NCBI GenBank assembly: GCA_036382515.1
Contig: DASVHQ010000147.1
Location: 1 to 64,000 of the forward strand
From: JADGRF01 sp036382515
Lineage (GTDB): Bacteria > Myxococcota_A > Polyangia > Polyangiales > JAFGIB01
Reading direction: 5' to 3'
DNA length: 64,000 nt
The notes below the pieces were generated by a model, which was not told where the DNA came from, did no database searches, and saw only the letters and a program-made list of their open reading frames with translations. Position 1 is the stretch's first letter, and every line of letters begins with the position of its first letter. The position numbers were made by a program, and so were the translations under genes. Shown one piece after another: positions 41,908 to 49,310 of this stretch.

Positions 41908-41934
41908 GCGGTTACTGAGCGGTTACTGAGCGGT
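41902..41934 (+). repeat. three tandem 11-bp repeats giving stops in all frames
   Basis: TACTGAGCGGT occurs three times end to end. The first copy carries the TGA of the receiver-XRE gene, and since 11 is not a multiple of 3 the three TGA copies lie in three different frames. The end of the convergent TPR gene (TAA at 41934-41936) abuts the array. Confidence 0.85.
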
Positions 41935-43070
41935 TAGTGCGCGATCGGGCGCGCGACCTCGTCGGCCAGCGCGGAAAGTCCCTGCGCGCGCAGCGCGAGC
42001 GCGAGGCCTGCGCGGGCTTCGGCACCGCCCAGCGGGCTCGTGGCGAGGGCGCTGAAGCCGCTTGCGGCTGCGAGGTAGTCCCCCAGCGAAAGCTGCGCCT
42101 GGGCTTGCACCAGCTGCGCTCGAGAGTCTTGCGGATTGGCTGCCAGTGCATCCTGCGTGAGCTCGAGCGCGGCCTGTGCGCGGCCGATCGCGAGCGCGCT
42201 CCGGGCTGTTTCGACCAGGCCTCCGAGCGTCTCGGGATCGCTGATCGTCAGCAGCGCTTCGGCCGCCGCGAAGTGGCCGCAGGCGACCAGCGCGCGCAGC
42301 CGCAGCGCGCTCCACTGCGGCCGGTCTGGCAGAGCCTGCAAGAGCCGCAGCGCGAGCTGCGGCTGCTCCGAGGCCAGCAAGCGCTCGATCGTGCTGCGCA
42401 GCGGTTCTTCGGCGGCTTGCTCTACGCGCAGCCACACCTGCGCCGCGCTGACCGCCGCCGTCGCATCGTTCTGGGCGAGCGCCAGCGCAAGGCGCGCACG
42501 GCAGGCCGCAGCACTGCCGGGTAACGCGCGTGTCTGCACACGTGCGAGCACGGCGCTGGCGCGCTCCAGCTGGCCGTGCGCCTGCAGCAGCTGTGCGAGG
42601 GCAAGCGGCGCGCGCGGCGACCAGGGCGCGCAGCTCTCGGCGCGCTCGTAGGCGGCAAACGCGGCATCGAGCTGATGGGCGCGCTCGGCAAGCTGCGCGC
42701 GGGTCAGCCACCCAGCTTCGCTGCACGCATCCGTTTGCAGCGCCTGGTCGAGCGCGGCCTGCGCCTGCGCGTGTTGCCCATGCTCGTCGAGCGCGCTTGC
42801 GAGGCGCGACAGCACGTACGGGTCGTCGTCGGCGTCGGCGAGCACGGCCCGGTAGCCTGCGATCGCAGCGTCCAGGTTGCCACGCGCGCGCTGCAGCTCG
42901 GCGCGCACGAACCACTCGTACGCGAAGGGCGAGACGAAGTGGTGGTCGTCTCGGGTCGCCGCGCGCACCTGCTCGCTTGCTGGCGCAGGCTGATGCGCGC
43001 AGCCGCAAAGCCACAAGCCCAGCAACAGCGCTGTGGGACGCACACTGCCGTGGAGCCGTTCCAGATGCAT
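41934..43070 (-). CDS. TPR-containing lipoprotein
   Basis: A 378-residue protein. The N-terminus MHLERLHGSVRPTALLLGLWLCGC ends in a lipobox (Cys24). After DDHHFVSPFAYEWFVRAELQRARGNLDAAIAGYRAVL comes a series of helix-turn-helix TPR units through to the end (YVLSRLASALDEHGQHAQAQAALDQAL, AQLAERAHQLDAAFAAYERAE, LALAQLLQAHGQLERASAVL). It is a scaffold for protein contacts at a membrane; the partner is unknown. The longer open frame upstream to 43280 is unlikely to be coding. Convergent with the receiver-XRE gene. Confidence 0.82.
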   Translation of the reverse strand: MHLERLHGSVRPTALLLGLWLCGCAHQPAPASEQVRAATRDDHHFVSPFAYEWFVRAELQRARGNLDAAIAGYRAVLADADDDPYVLSRLASALDEHGQHAQAQAALDQALQTDACSEAGWLTRAQLAERAHQLDAAFAAYERAESCAPWSPRAPLALAQLLQAHGQLERASAVLARVQTRALPGSAAACRARLALALAQNDATAAVSAAQVWLRVEQAAEEPLRSTIERLLASEQPQLALRLLQALPDRPQWSALRLRALVACGHFAAAEALLTISDPETLGGLVETARSALAIGRAQAALELTQDALAANPQDSRAQLVQAQAQLSLGDYLAAASGFSALATSPLGGAEARAGLALALRAQGLSALADEVARPIAH

Positions 43071-43237
43071 GGCCGCACATACTAGCGCGCCTGCCGGCCC
43101 GGGCTGCGGGTCGTTTTCGTTGCGCTGCGGCCGGCAGGCCCAGTGCTGCCGCAGCGCGGCTGCGTATTGAAATCTGGGGGGTGGGCTGCCTATGATGCCG
43201 AAGCTCGCGACCCGGACGGGTCTGCGTTGGAGGCACG

Positions 43238-43789
43238 ATGAGCCAGTCGGACACGAAATACCTCGACATCTTCCCTGCATGGCTGCGCTCGCTCGGCGAC
43301 GACGCCGAGCAGTTGGGTGCCATCGTGTCGGAGCGTTCGGTACCGGAAGCCGCGCGGCAGATGGTGGCAGGCGGGCTCAACTACCTCTTCAAGTCCCTCG
43401 ATCTGATCCCCGACGGCATCGACGACATCGGCTATCTCGACGACGCGTTCGTGCTGCGCGTGGCGGCGGAGCTGGCCGTGCAAGATGACGTGGGCGATCT
43501 CGGTGCTGACCAGCTGCGCACGCTCAACCGCCTGGCGACCGACGCTGACCTGGTGCGCGAGTTCCTCGACAAGGACTTCTCGCGCTTCTCGGACTACGTG
43601 AAGGGTCTGCGCAAGGGTGCTGCTCGCGGCCGCTCGGTCGCTGACATCGTCGGCGACTCGGCCACGCAAACGGCGTTCTTGAGCGACGTGCGGGGCTTCA
43701 GCAAGAGCTACCAGCCGCCGGGTTTCTCGCGCGAAGAGAAGAACCTGGTGAAGATGCGCGCCTTCTTCGACGCCAAGCTCCCCCGCTAG
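43238..43789 (+). CDS. DUF1232 (YkvA-like) protein
   Basis: A 183-residue protein with the DUF1232 core GLNYLFKSLDLIPDGIDDIGYLDDAFVLRVAAELA at ~45-80 (motif DLIPDxIxxxGxxDD). Many members have two membrane helices in this domain; here the region is amphipathic and only moderately hydrophobic, so membrane association is uncertain. TTGGAGGCACG precedes the ATG. Divergent from the TPR lipoprotein gene. Function unknown. Confidence 0.8.
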   Translation: MSQSDTKYLDIFPAWLRSLGDDAEQLGAIVSERSVPEAARQMVAGGLNYLFKSLDLIPDGIDDIGYLDDAFVLRVAAELAVQDDVGDLGADQLRTLNRLATDADLVREFLDKDFSRFSDYVKGLRKGAARGRSVADIVGDSATQTAFLSDVRGFSKSYQPPGFSREEKNLVKMRAFFDAKLPR

Positions 43790-43794
43790 GTGGC

Positions 43795-44021
43795 GCCGCG
43801 CAGGCGCCCTCAGGCGCGGCTTAGCTAGGGTCCTTCGGACCCGCACTTGGTGGTGTAATCGCGCTACTCGGCGGACTTCGTCCACCTCGCTACGCACGAT
43901 TCCACCACCAAACACGTCCTCGCTCGCTTGGTCACCGTACGTGAGTACGGTTCCCGCGCTCCGGCCTGAGCGGCGGGCGCGCTTGGGTCTCAGGGCAGCT
44001 GCGCACGCCCGTGCGGGCGTG
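43795..44021. repeat. cluster of palindromic hairpins downstream of the DUF1232 gene
   Basis: Five stem-loops in ~230 bp with no gene: GCCGCGC/GCGCGGC (43795-43820), GGGTCC-TTC-GGACCC (43828-43842), a 15-bp stem with one mismatch (43847-43861 against 43897-43911) enclosing GGAC-TTC-GTCC, ACCGTAC/GTACGGT (43934-43951) and CACGCCC/GGGCGTG (44004-44021). There is no T-run, so a simple terminator does not explain them. It may be a structured RNA, a palindromic repeat element or debris. The next 300 bp also lack an intact gene. Confidence 0.6.
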
Positions 44022-44055
44022 GTGGCAGCGGGGCCTGAGGCCGGGCGCGGGGCGG

Positions 44056-44312
44056 TCAGAGACCGATCTGTTCCAGCTGACCGCTCAGGAAGTTGCCGAC
44101 GAATTTCGCGATGGTTTCGGTCCCGGCGCCCGAGTCGTAGAAGCGCGGGCGGAACACGTGCTCGTGGTAACGAGCATGAACTTGTCGTTGAACGGCGGCC
44201 CGGGTCGTCGATCACGTCCACGGGCACGTCACCGAACGCGTCTTGCAGCATGCTGAAATTCAGCGCGGAGCCGAAGCCAGCCGACGCCAGCCGCCAAACA
44301 CCACCCGCACGC
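44056..44312 (-). pseudogene. frameshifted 3' remnant of a pectin-acetylesterase-like serine hydrolase
   Basis: On the minus strand, protein-like blocks fall in three frames: VRVVFGG; then SAGFGSALNFSMLQDAFGDV, which runs on as PVDVIDDPG; then PFNDKFMLVTT; then EHVFRPRFYDSGAGTETI, ending ...GQLEQIGL and a stop at 44056. The SAG block looks like a Ser nucleophile elbow and the IDDPG segment resembles the vtpJ/pectin-acetylesterase-like lipoprotein family; that family name is from memory. At least three frameshifts and no 5' half are present, so the gene is dead unless the assembly is wrong. From 44313 to about 44550 I see nothing coding. Confidence 0.6.
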
Positions 44313-44560
44313 CCAAAGAGGATTACAGAGTTACTTCACTTTTCCACATTGCGGTTGGGTGCCTGCAGGTATGAAGATGCGGGACAGCGCGTTCCTCGGC
44401 AGTGTCCGTTGGCGTCAAAGTACTGGGCTGGGACGACACCGGGTTTCGGCGAAGATCTGGTTTGCTGCGTCGCAAGCCATCGGCGGCAGACGCGCTCGGG
44501 CCTCGGTTTGCGCGCTCGCACCGGCGTTGCTTGTCCCCGGAATGCGGCTCGCGCGCGTTG

Positions 44561-44588
44561 TTGACAACGCGGACGGTCCACCTATAAC
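44561..44588 (+). promoter_or_regulatory. sigma-70-type promoter of the Fe-S oxidoreductase operon
   Basis: TTGACA at 44561-44566, 16-bp spacer, TATAAC at 44583-44588. Perfect -35, -10 with one mismatch, 50 bp upstream of the ATG at 44639. Confidence 0.65.
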
Positions 44589-44638
44589 CGCTGCTGCCCG
44601 CACGCCTGTTTTCGTGCGCTAACGAGGCCAAACCACCG

Positions 44639-46783
44639 ATGAATCCGATCTTGATGACCCTGCTTCTGCTCGTGCTGCCTGGCATCTTCGCTTGGACCGC
44701 GCTGCGTCGTTACGCGCTGCTCGCGGGCGGCACCAGCGAGCCGCGCTTCAGCGTGGAAGGCGAAGAGCTGTGGAAGCGCGTGCAGGACACGCTCATCTAC
44801 GCGTTTGGCCAGCGCAAGATGCCGTACTACCGCGGGCCTGGCATCGCCCACATCATGATCTTCAGCGGCTTCATCGTGGTGCAGCTCAACACGCTGCTCT
44901 TGTGGGGCCGCGGTTACGACGCGAGCTTCGACTTTTTCGGCCTGCTCTCGACCGACAACCCGTTCGGGCAGCTCTACGCGTTCGTGAAGGACGTGTTCAG
45001 CGTGGCGGTCATCCTGGGCGCTTGCGCCTTCGTCTACTACCGCGTCGTCAACGTGCAGAAGCGCATGACGCTCAGCGGCGAGGGTCTGGTGATTCTCGGC
45101 ATCATCATCACGATGATGGCCGCCGACATCCTCTACAACGGCGCGCGCCTGACGCTCGAAGCGCAGCGCGACGGCGAGCCGGTCCACTTCGCTGCGTACG
45201 AGCCTGCGGGCTCGGCGCTCGCTGGCGTGTTCGGTTCGATGGGCCTCGGGTTGGGCGCGCTCACGGTGCTGCAGAGCGTCGGCTTCTGGCTGCACGCCAG
45301 TCTGCCGCTCATCTTCATGAACATCCTGCCGTACTCGAAGCACTTCCACATCATCACGGCGATCCCCAACGTCTTCACGCGCAATCGCGAGCCGAACAAG
45401 CTGCCGACCACGCTCGATCTCGAAGGTAAGGTCGAGCGCGAGGAGCCCATCGGTTTCGCGAAGATCACCGACCTGTCCTGGAAAGACGTGCTCGACCTCT
45501 ACACCTGCACCGAGTGCGGTCGTTGCAGCGACAACTGTCCGGCCTACACCACCGACAAGAAGCTCTCGCCCAAGCACGTGACGCTCGCGCTGCGCGACCA
45601 TCTCTACGCCTGCGAGCCGTCGTTGATCTACAAGGGCACCTCCTCGCAACCGTCGGCGGCCGAGCTGGGTGAGATGCAGCGCCACGAGATGCATCACGGC
45701 GATCCCCCGAAGGACGCGTACTTCGTGCCGAATCAGGTGGTGGACCTGATCCCCAACGTGCTCGACCCCGAGGTGATCTGGGCCTGCACGACCTGCCGCG
45801 CCTGCGAAGAGCAGTGCCCGGTGATGATCTCGTACGTCGACAAGTTCATCCAGATGCGCCGCAACCTCGTGATGATGAAGAACGAGTTCCCGAGCGAGCT
45901 GCAAAAGCCCTTCAACGGCATCGAGACCAACGGCAACCCCTGGAACATGTCGGCGATGGACCGCGCCAACTGGGCCGAGGGCCTGGACGTGCCGATGATG
46001 GCCGACAACAAAGACGTCGATGTGCTGTACTGGGTCGGCTGCGCGGCGAGCTACGACGACCGCGCCAAGAAGATCGCGCGCGCCACGGTGGGCCTCTTGC
46101 GCCACGCCGGCATCAAGTTCGCGATCCTCGGCACCGAGGAGTGCTGCACGGGCGATCCCGCGCGCCGCGCGGGTAACGAGTTCCTGTTCCAGATGATCGC
46201 GCAGCAGAACGTGGAGACCCTGAAGGGCTACGAGGTCGAGAAGAAGAAGATCCTCACGACCTGCCCGCACTGCCTGAACACGCTGCTGAACGAGTACAAA
46301 GACTTCGGCGGCTCGTACGAGGTGGTGCACCACAGCACGTACCTCAACGACCTGGTCGCCGCGGGCAAGCTCGTGCCGAAGAACGCGCACGAGGGCGGCG
46401 TAGTGTTCCACGACAGCTGCTACCTCGGTCGCTACAACGGCGTGTACGACGCGCCCCGCGAGCTCTTGCAGAGCGTGCCCGGCGTGAAGCTCCAGGAAGT
46501 GAGCTACTGGAACAAGAACAAGGGCCTGTGCTGCGGCGCCGGTGGCGCGCAGATGTTCATGGAGGAGCAGAACGACAAGCGCGTGAACGTGAAGCGCACG
46601 CTGCAGCTGGTCGACACGGGCGCCAAGACCATCGCCAGCAGCTGTCCGTTCTGCATGACCATGCTCACGGACGGGCTCAAGGCGCAGGAAAAAGAAGAGA
46701 GTATCCGCCAGCTCGACATCGCCGAGATCTTGGCGGCGTCGGTCGGCATCGACACGTCGGTCGCAGCCAACGCCGCGGAGTAG
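44639..46783 (+). CDS. membrane-anchored Fe-S oxidoreductase (HdrD/DUF224-like, likely ETF:quinone)
   Basis: A 714-residue protein. The N-terminal ~250 residues hold about six membrane segments with NarI-like character. Then come two 4Fe-4S motifs, CTECGRCSDNCP and CTTCRACEEQCP, and two Cys-rich CCG domains, each with a CPxC pair (EECCTGDPARR with CPHCLN, then KGLCCGAGG with CPFCMT). Proteins of this layout receive electrons from EtfAB/acyl-CoA dehydrogenases and reduce menaquinone, so it may complete the beta-oxidation locus at 1-8 kb; that is inference. It starts after a good promoter. fliO and sctR follow at 3 bp. Confidence 0.88.
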   Translation: MNPILMTLLLLVLPGIFAWTALRRYALLAGGTSEPRFSVEGEELWKRVQDTLIYAFGQRKMPYYRGPGIAHIMIFSGFIVVQLNTLLLWGRGYDASFDFFGLLSTDNPFGQLYAFVKDVFSVAVILGACAFVYYRVVNVQKRMTLSGEGLVILGIIITMMAADILYNGARLTLEAQRDGEPVHFAAYEPAGSALAGVFGSMGLGLGALTVLQSVGFWLHASLPLIFMNILPYSKHFHIITAIPNVFTRNREPNKLPTTLDLEGKVEREEPIGFAKITDLSWKDVLDLYTCTECGRCSDNCPAYTTDKKLSPKHVTLALRDHLYACEPSLIYKGTSSQPSAAELGEMQRHEMHHGDPPKDAYFVPNQVVDLIPNVLDPEVIWACTTCRACEEQCPVMISYVDKFIQMRRNLVMMKNEFPSELQKPFNGIETNGNPWNMSAMDRANWAEGLDVPMMADNKDVDVLYWVGCAASYDDRAKKIARATVGLLRHAGIKFAILGTEECCTGDPARRAGNEFLFQMIAQQNVETLKGYEVEKKKILTTCPHCLNTLLNEYKDFGGSYEVVHHSTYLNDLVAAGKLVPKNAHEGGVVFHDSCYLGRYNGVYDAPRELLQSVPGVKLQEVSYWNKNKGLCCGAGGAQMFMEEQNDKRVNVKRTLQLVDTGAKTIASSCPFCMTMLTDGLKAQEKEESIRQLDIAEILAASVGIDTSVAANAAE

Positions 46784-46786
46784 CGC

Positions 46787-47140
46787 ATGTTGCTGTCGGT
46801 GACGCGCACGCTGCTGGCGCTGCTGGGAGTGTGCGCGCTCGCCTGGGTGGTGCTCGCCGCCCTGGCCAGGCGCGGCATCGGCATCGGGCGCGCGCCGGGC
46901 GGCGCTCGCCTGCAGGTGATCGAGCGGCTGGCGCTGTCGCCGCGCAGGCACCTGTATCTGGTGCGCGCGGACGAACGCGTGTTTCTGCTGGGTGCGGCCG
47001 AGGCCGGCGCGCTGTCGTTGATCGCCGAGCTGGATCGCAGCCCGGCGTTCTCGGCGGCCGCTCGTGCAAGCTCGCCCCACGCGCAAGCCACGCAAGCCAC
47101 GCAAGCCGCGGCGCCGATCGACGCGCCCTCGGAGCCGTGA
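46787..47140 (+). CDS. fliO: FliO-like export-apparatus protein
   Basis: A 117-residue protein with one membrane segment (TRTLLALLGVCALAWVVLAALA) and a short cytoplasmic domain, RLQVIERLALSPRRHLYLVRADERVFLLGA, the FliO pattern. A Ser/Ala/Gln-rich tail follows. FliO helps assemble FliP. The next gene encodes a FliP/SctR protein starting on the following base. Starts 3 bp after the Fe-S oxidoreductase stop. Confidence 0.75.
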   Translation: MLLSVTRTLLALLGVCALAWVVLAALARRGIGIGRAPGGARLQVIERLALSPRRHLYLVRADERVFLLGAAEAGALSLIAELDRSPAFSAAARASSPHAQATQATQAAAPIDAPSEP

Positions 47141-47806
47141 GTGGAGCAGCTTTCCGGCAGCGTCGTGCCCCTCGTGCTTTTGGGGCTCTTGCCGTTCGTG
47201 CTGCTGGCGACCACCAGCTTCGCGAAGCTGTCGATCGTGTTCTCGGTGCTGCGCAACGCGCTGGGCACCGGGCAGGTGCCTTCGGGCATGGTGGTGACCG
47301 TGCTGTCGGCGATCCTGACGGCCTACGTGATGGCGCCCGTCGCACGTGAAATGGCCACTGCGAGCGCTCCGTACGCGCCACGCATCGATCTTCGAACGCC
47401 GTTTGCAGGTGACAGCGGCAAGGCGCTGGCCGAGGTCTTCGACCACGGCAAGGAGCCGCTACGGCGTTTCCTCGAGCACAACGCTGGCCGCGGCGAGGTG
47501 GCGCTGTTCTTCGATCTCGCCAAGCGCGCGCAGCCCGAAGCGAAGACGCAGGACCTCACCGACAAAGACCTGCACATCGTGTTGCCGGCGTTCTTCATCA
47601 CCGAGCTCAAGGAAGCCTTCGAGATCGCGTTCCTGCTGCTTGTGCCGTTCCTCGTGATCGATCTGGTGGTGGCGAGCATTCTGGCTGCGCTGGGCATGCA
47701 GGCGCTGGCGCCGGCTGCGGTGGCATTGCCGTTCAAGCTGCTCTTGTTCGTGAGCATCGACGGCTTTCGGGCGTTGATCGAGGCGCTGGTGGCTGGCTAC
47801 CGCTGA
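47141..47806 (+). CDS. sctR: FliP/SctR type III export protein
   Basis: A 221-residue protein of the FliP/SctR family, a core of the export gate. LRNALGTGQVPSGMV and AYVMAPVAR match the N-terminal family blocks. Near the end come VLPAFFITELKEAFEIAFLLLVPFLVIDLVVASILAALGM and LPFKLLLFVSIDGFRAL. There is no signal peptide and it is shorter than E. coli FliP (245). GTG start directly after fliO. No FliQ, FliR, FlhA or ATPase gene is in the window, so it is an isolated pair here. Either the rest is elsewhere or it belongs to a reduced secretion system. Confidence 0.85.
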   Translation: MEQLSGSVVPLVLLGLLPFVLLATTSFAKLSIVFSVLRNALGTGQVPSGMVVTVLSAILTAYVMAPVAREMATASAPYAPRIDLRTPFAGDSGKALAEVFDHGKEPLRRFLEHNAGRGEVALFFDLAKRAQPEAKTQDLTDKDLHIVLPAFFITELKEAFEIAFLLLVPFLVIDLVVASILAALGMQALAPAAVALPFKLLLFVSIDGFRALIEALVAGYR

Positions 47807-47810
47807 GCGG

Positions 47811-48122
47811 TTGCACGTATCGTGCAACGTGGTGTTGCAAACCTGGATCGAACGACTGCGCGCGGAGCTCGCAGCGGAGGCCTTTCCCGAGCACGTTACG
47901 GCGTTTCGGCAAGGCATGGCGGTGCACGGGCGCTACGGCCAGCCGTGGCCCAGATGTGGTGCCGCGGTGCAACGCATCGTGTACGCCAAGAACGAGACCA
48001 ACTACTGCCCGCGCTGCCAGACCGAGGGCAAGCTGCTGGAAGATCGCTCGCTCTCGCGGCTGCTCAAGGACGACTGGCCCAAGACGCTCACCGCGCTCGA
48101 GGACCGGCAGGCTGGCCGCTGA
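47811..48122 (+). pseudogene. C-terminal remnant of formamidopyrimidine-DNA glycosylase
   Basis: 103 codons. From residue ~11 it reads LQTWIERLRAELAAEAFPEHVTAFRQGMAVHGRYGQP, then CGAAVQRIVYAKNETNYCPRCQ, the C-terminal helices and zinc finger of Fpg/Nei-type DNA glycosylases. The catalytic N-terminal domain (PE...) is absent: the preceding base pairs belong to sctR. The first zinc-finger Cys is replaced (QPWPRCG rather than PCPxCG), so only three Cys remain. Most likely a deletion fused the end of this gene to sctR. Confidence 0.7.
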
Positions 48123-48222
48123 CGGGCAACGCGTGCATCTGGTCGAGGATGGGAGCGCACTTCGCCGCTGCAGGCGGCGTGCTTGCGGCGTCTTGCACCG
48201 TGAGTTTGTCAGCGATGTCACA

Positions 48223-48256
48223 GTTGAATCATCCATGGACAGATAGATGATTCAAC
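48223..48256. promoter_or_regulatory. ChrB operator (11-bp perfect inverted repeat)
   Basis: GTTGAATCATC, 12-nt spacer, GATGATTCAAC. It ends 3 bp before the chrB start and overlaps possible promoter hexamers (TTGAAT and ATGATT spaced 17 bp). Position and symmetry suggest the binding site of ChrB or another chromate-responsive repressor. Confidence 0.65.
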
Positions 48257-48259
48257 CGT

Positions 48260-49255
48260 ATGTTCCGCTGCGTGAGCGCTGCTTCCCAGGAGGTCACCGG
48301 CCGCTGGCTCTTGCTGATCCACCAGCTCCCGCCCAGGCCCAACTACCTGCGCGTGAAGATCGGCCGCCATCTGGCGCGGCTGGGCGCGGTGGCGCTCAAG
48401 AACACCGTCTACGTGCTGCCGCGCAGCGACGACGCGCAGGAAGACTTCCAGTGGGTGTTGCGCGAGATCCTGGCCGCGGGCGGTGAAGCCACGCTGCTCA
48501 CGGCGCAGCTGGTCGATGGGCTGTCCGATCTGGAGGTCGAACGGCTGTTTCGCGCGGCGCGCGATGCCGACTACGCCGAGCTCGCGCAAGAGGCGCGGGC
48601 GCTCGGCAAGCGGCTGGCACGTGGCAAGCCGACCGAGCTGCGTCGTCGTGAGCTCGAGCCCGAAGTGCAGCGGCTGGAGCGCCGTCTGGACGAGGTGGCT
48701 CGGGTCGACTTCTTTGCCGCTGCCGGTCGAGAGGCCGTGCTCGGTCTGGTGGTCGACTTGCGCGCGCGCGTCAGTGAGCCAGTCACGCCGCCGCCCAAGC
48801 GGGGGCGTGGTGACGAACGCAATGCCTACCGCGGGCGCACCTGGGTCACGCGCGTGGACATCCACGTCGACCGCATCGCCAGTGCATGGTTGATTCGGCG
48901 CTTCGTCGACGACAAGGCGCGCTTCAAGCTCGTGCCGGCGAAGGGCTACGTCCCCGAGGCGGGTGAGCTGCGCTTCGACATGTTCGAAGCTGAGTTCTCG
49001 CACGAGGGAGATCTCTGCACCTTCGAGGTGCTGTGCGCGCGCCTGCAGCTGGTCGCTCCGGGTTTGCGCGCGCTGGCCGAGATCGTGCACGACATCGATC
49101 TCAAGGATGGCAAGTTTGCTCGGCCCGAGACGGCGGGGGTCGCGGCTCTGCTGCATGGCCTCGTGCTCGCACACCCAGTCGACGACGCACGGCTTGCCCG
49201 TGGCAGCGAGCTGTTCGACGAGCTGCTCGCGCATTTCGGAAGCAAGCGGGGATGA
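48260..49255 (+). CDS. chrB: chromate resistance regulator ChrB
   Basis: A 331-residue ChrB protein. The N-terminal half has GRWLLLIHQLPPRPNYLRVKIGRHLARLGAVALKNTVYVLP, and the C-terminal half WVTRVDIHVDRIASAWLIRRFVDDKARFKLV, ELRFDMFEAEFSHEGDLCTFEVL and IVHDIDLKDGKF. ChrB senses chromate and represses chrA in known systems. The ATG lies right after the inverted repeat; a GTG 12 bp downstream would clear it. First gene of the operon chrB-SOD-chrA; the SOD gene follows 55 bp later. Confidence 0.9.
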   Translation: MFRCVSAASQEVTGRWLLLIHQLPPRPNYLRVKIGRHLARLGAVALKNTVYVLPRSDDAQEDFQWVLREILAAGGEATLLTAQLVDGLSDLEVERLFRAARDADYAELAQEARALGKRLARGKPTELRRRELEPEVQRLERRLDEVARVDFFAAAGREAVLGLVVDLRARVSEPVTPPPKRGRGDERNAYRGRTWVTRVDIHVDRIASAWLIRRFVDDKARFKLVPAKGYVPEAGELRFDMFEAEFSHEGDLCTFEVLCARLQLVAPGLRALAEIVHDIDLKDGKFARPETAGVAALLHGLVLAHPVDDARLARGSELFDELLAHFGSKRG

Positions 49256-49310
49256 CGTGCACGTTCACAACGGCTCGTGGGCGCGCGCCGCGCGCTCGGC
49301 AGGAGGAGAA

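Noticed and set aside
43941..44564. 207-residue plus-strand frame in the gene-poor region
   Set aside because: Arg/Ala/Ser-rich without ribosome-binding site; the opposite strand shows protein-like remnants instead.
44582..47446. 954-residue open frame on the minus strand
   Set aside because: It is antisense to the Fe-S oxidoreductase and fliO/sctR, has His/Arg/Glu-rich filler composition and no domain; a high-GC shadow.
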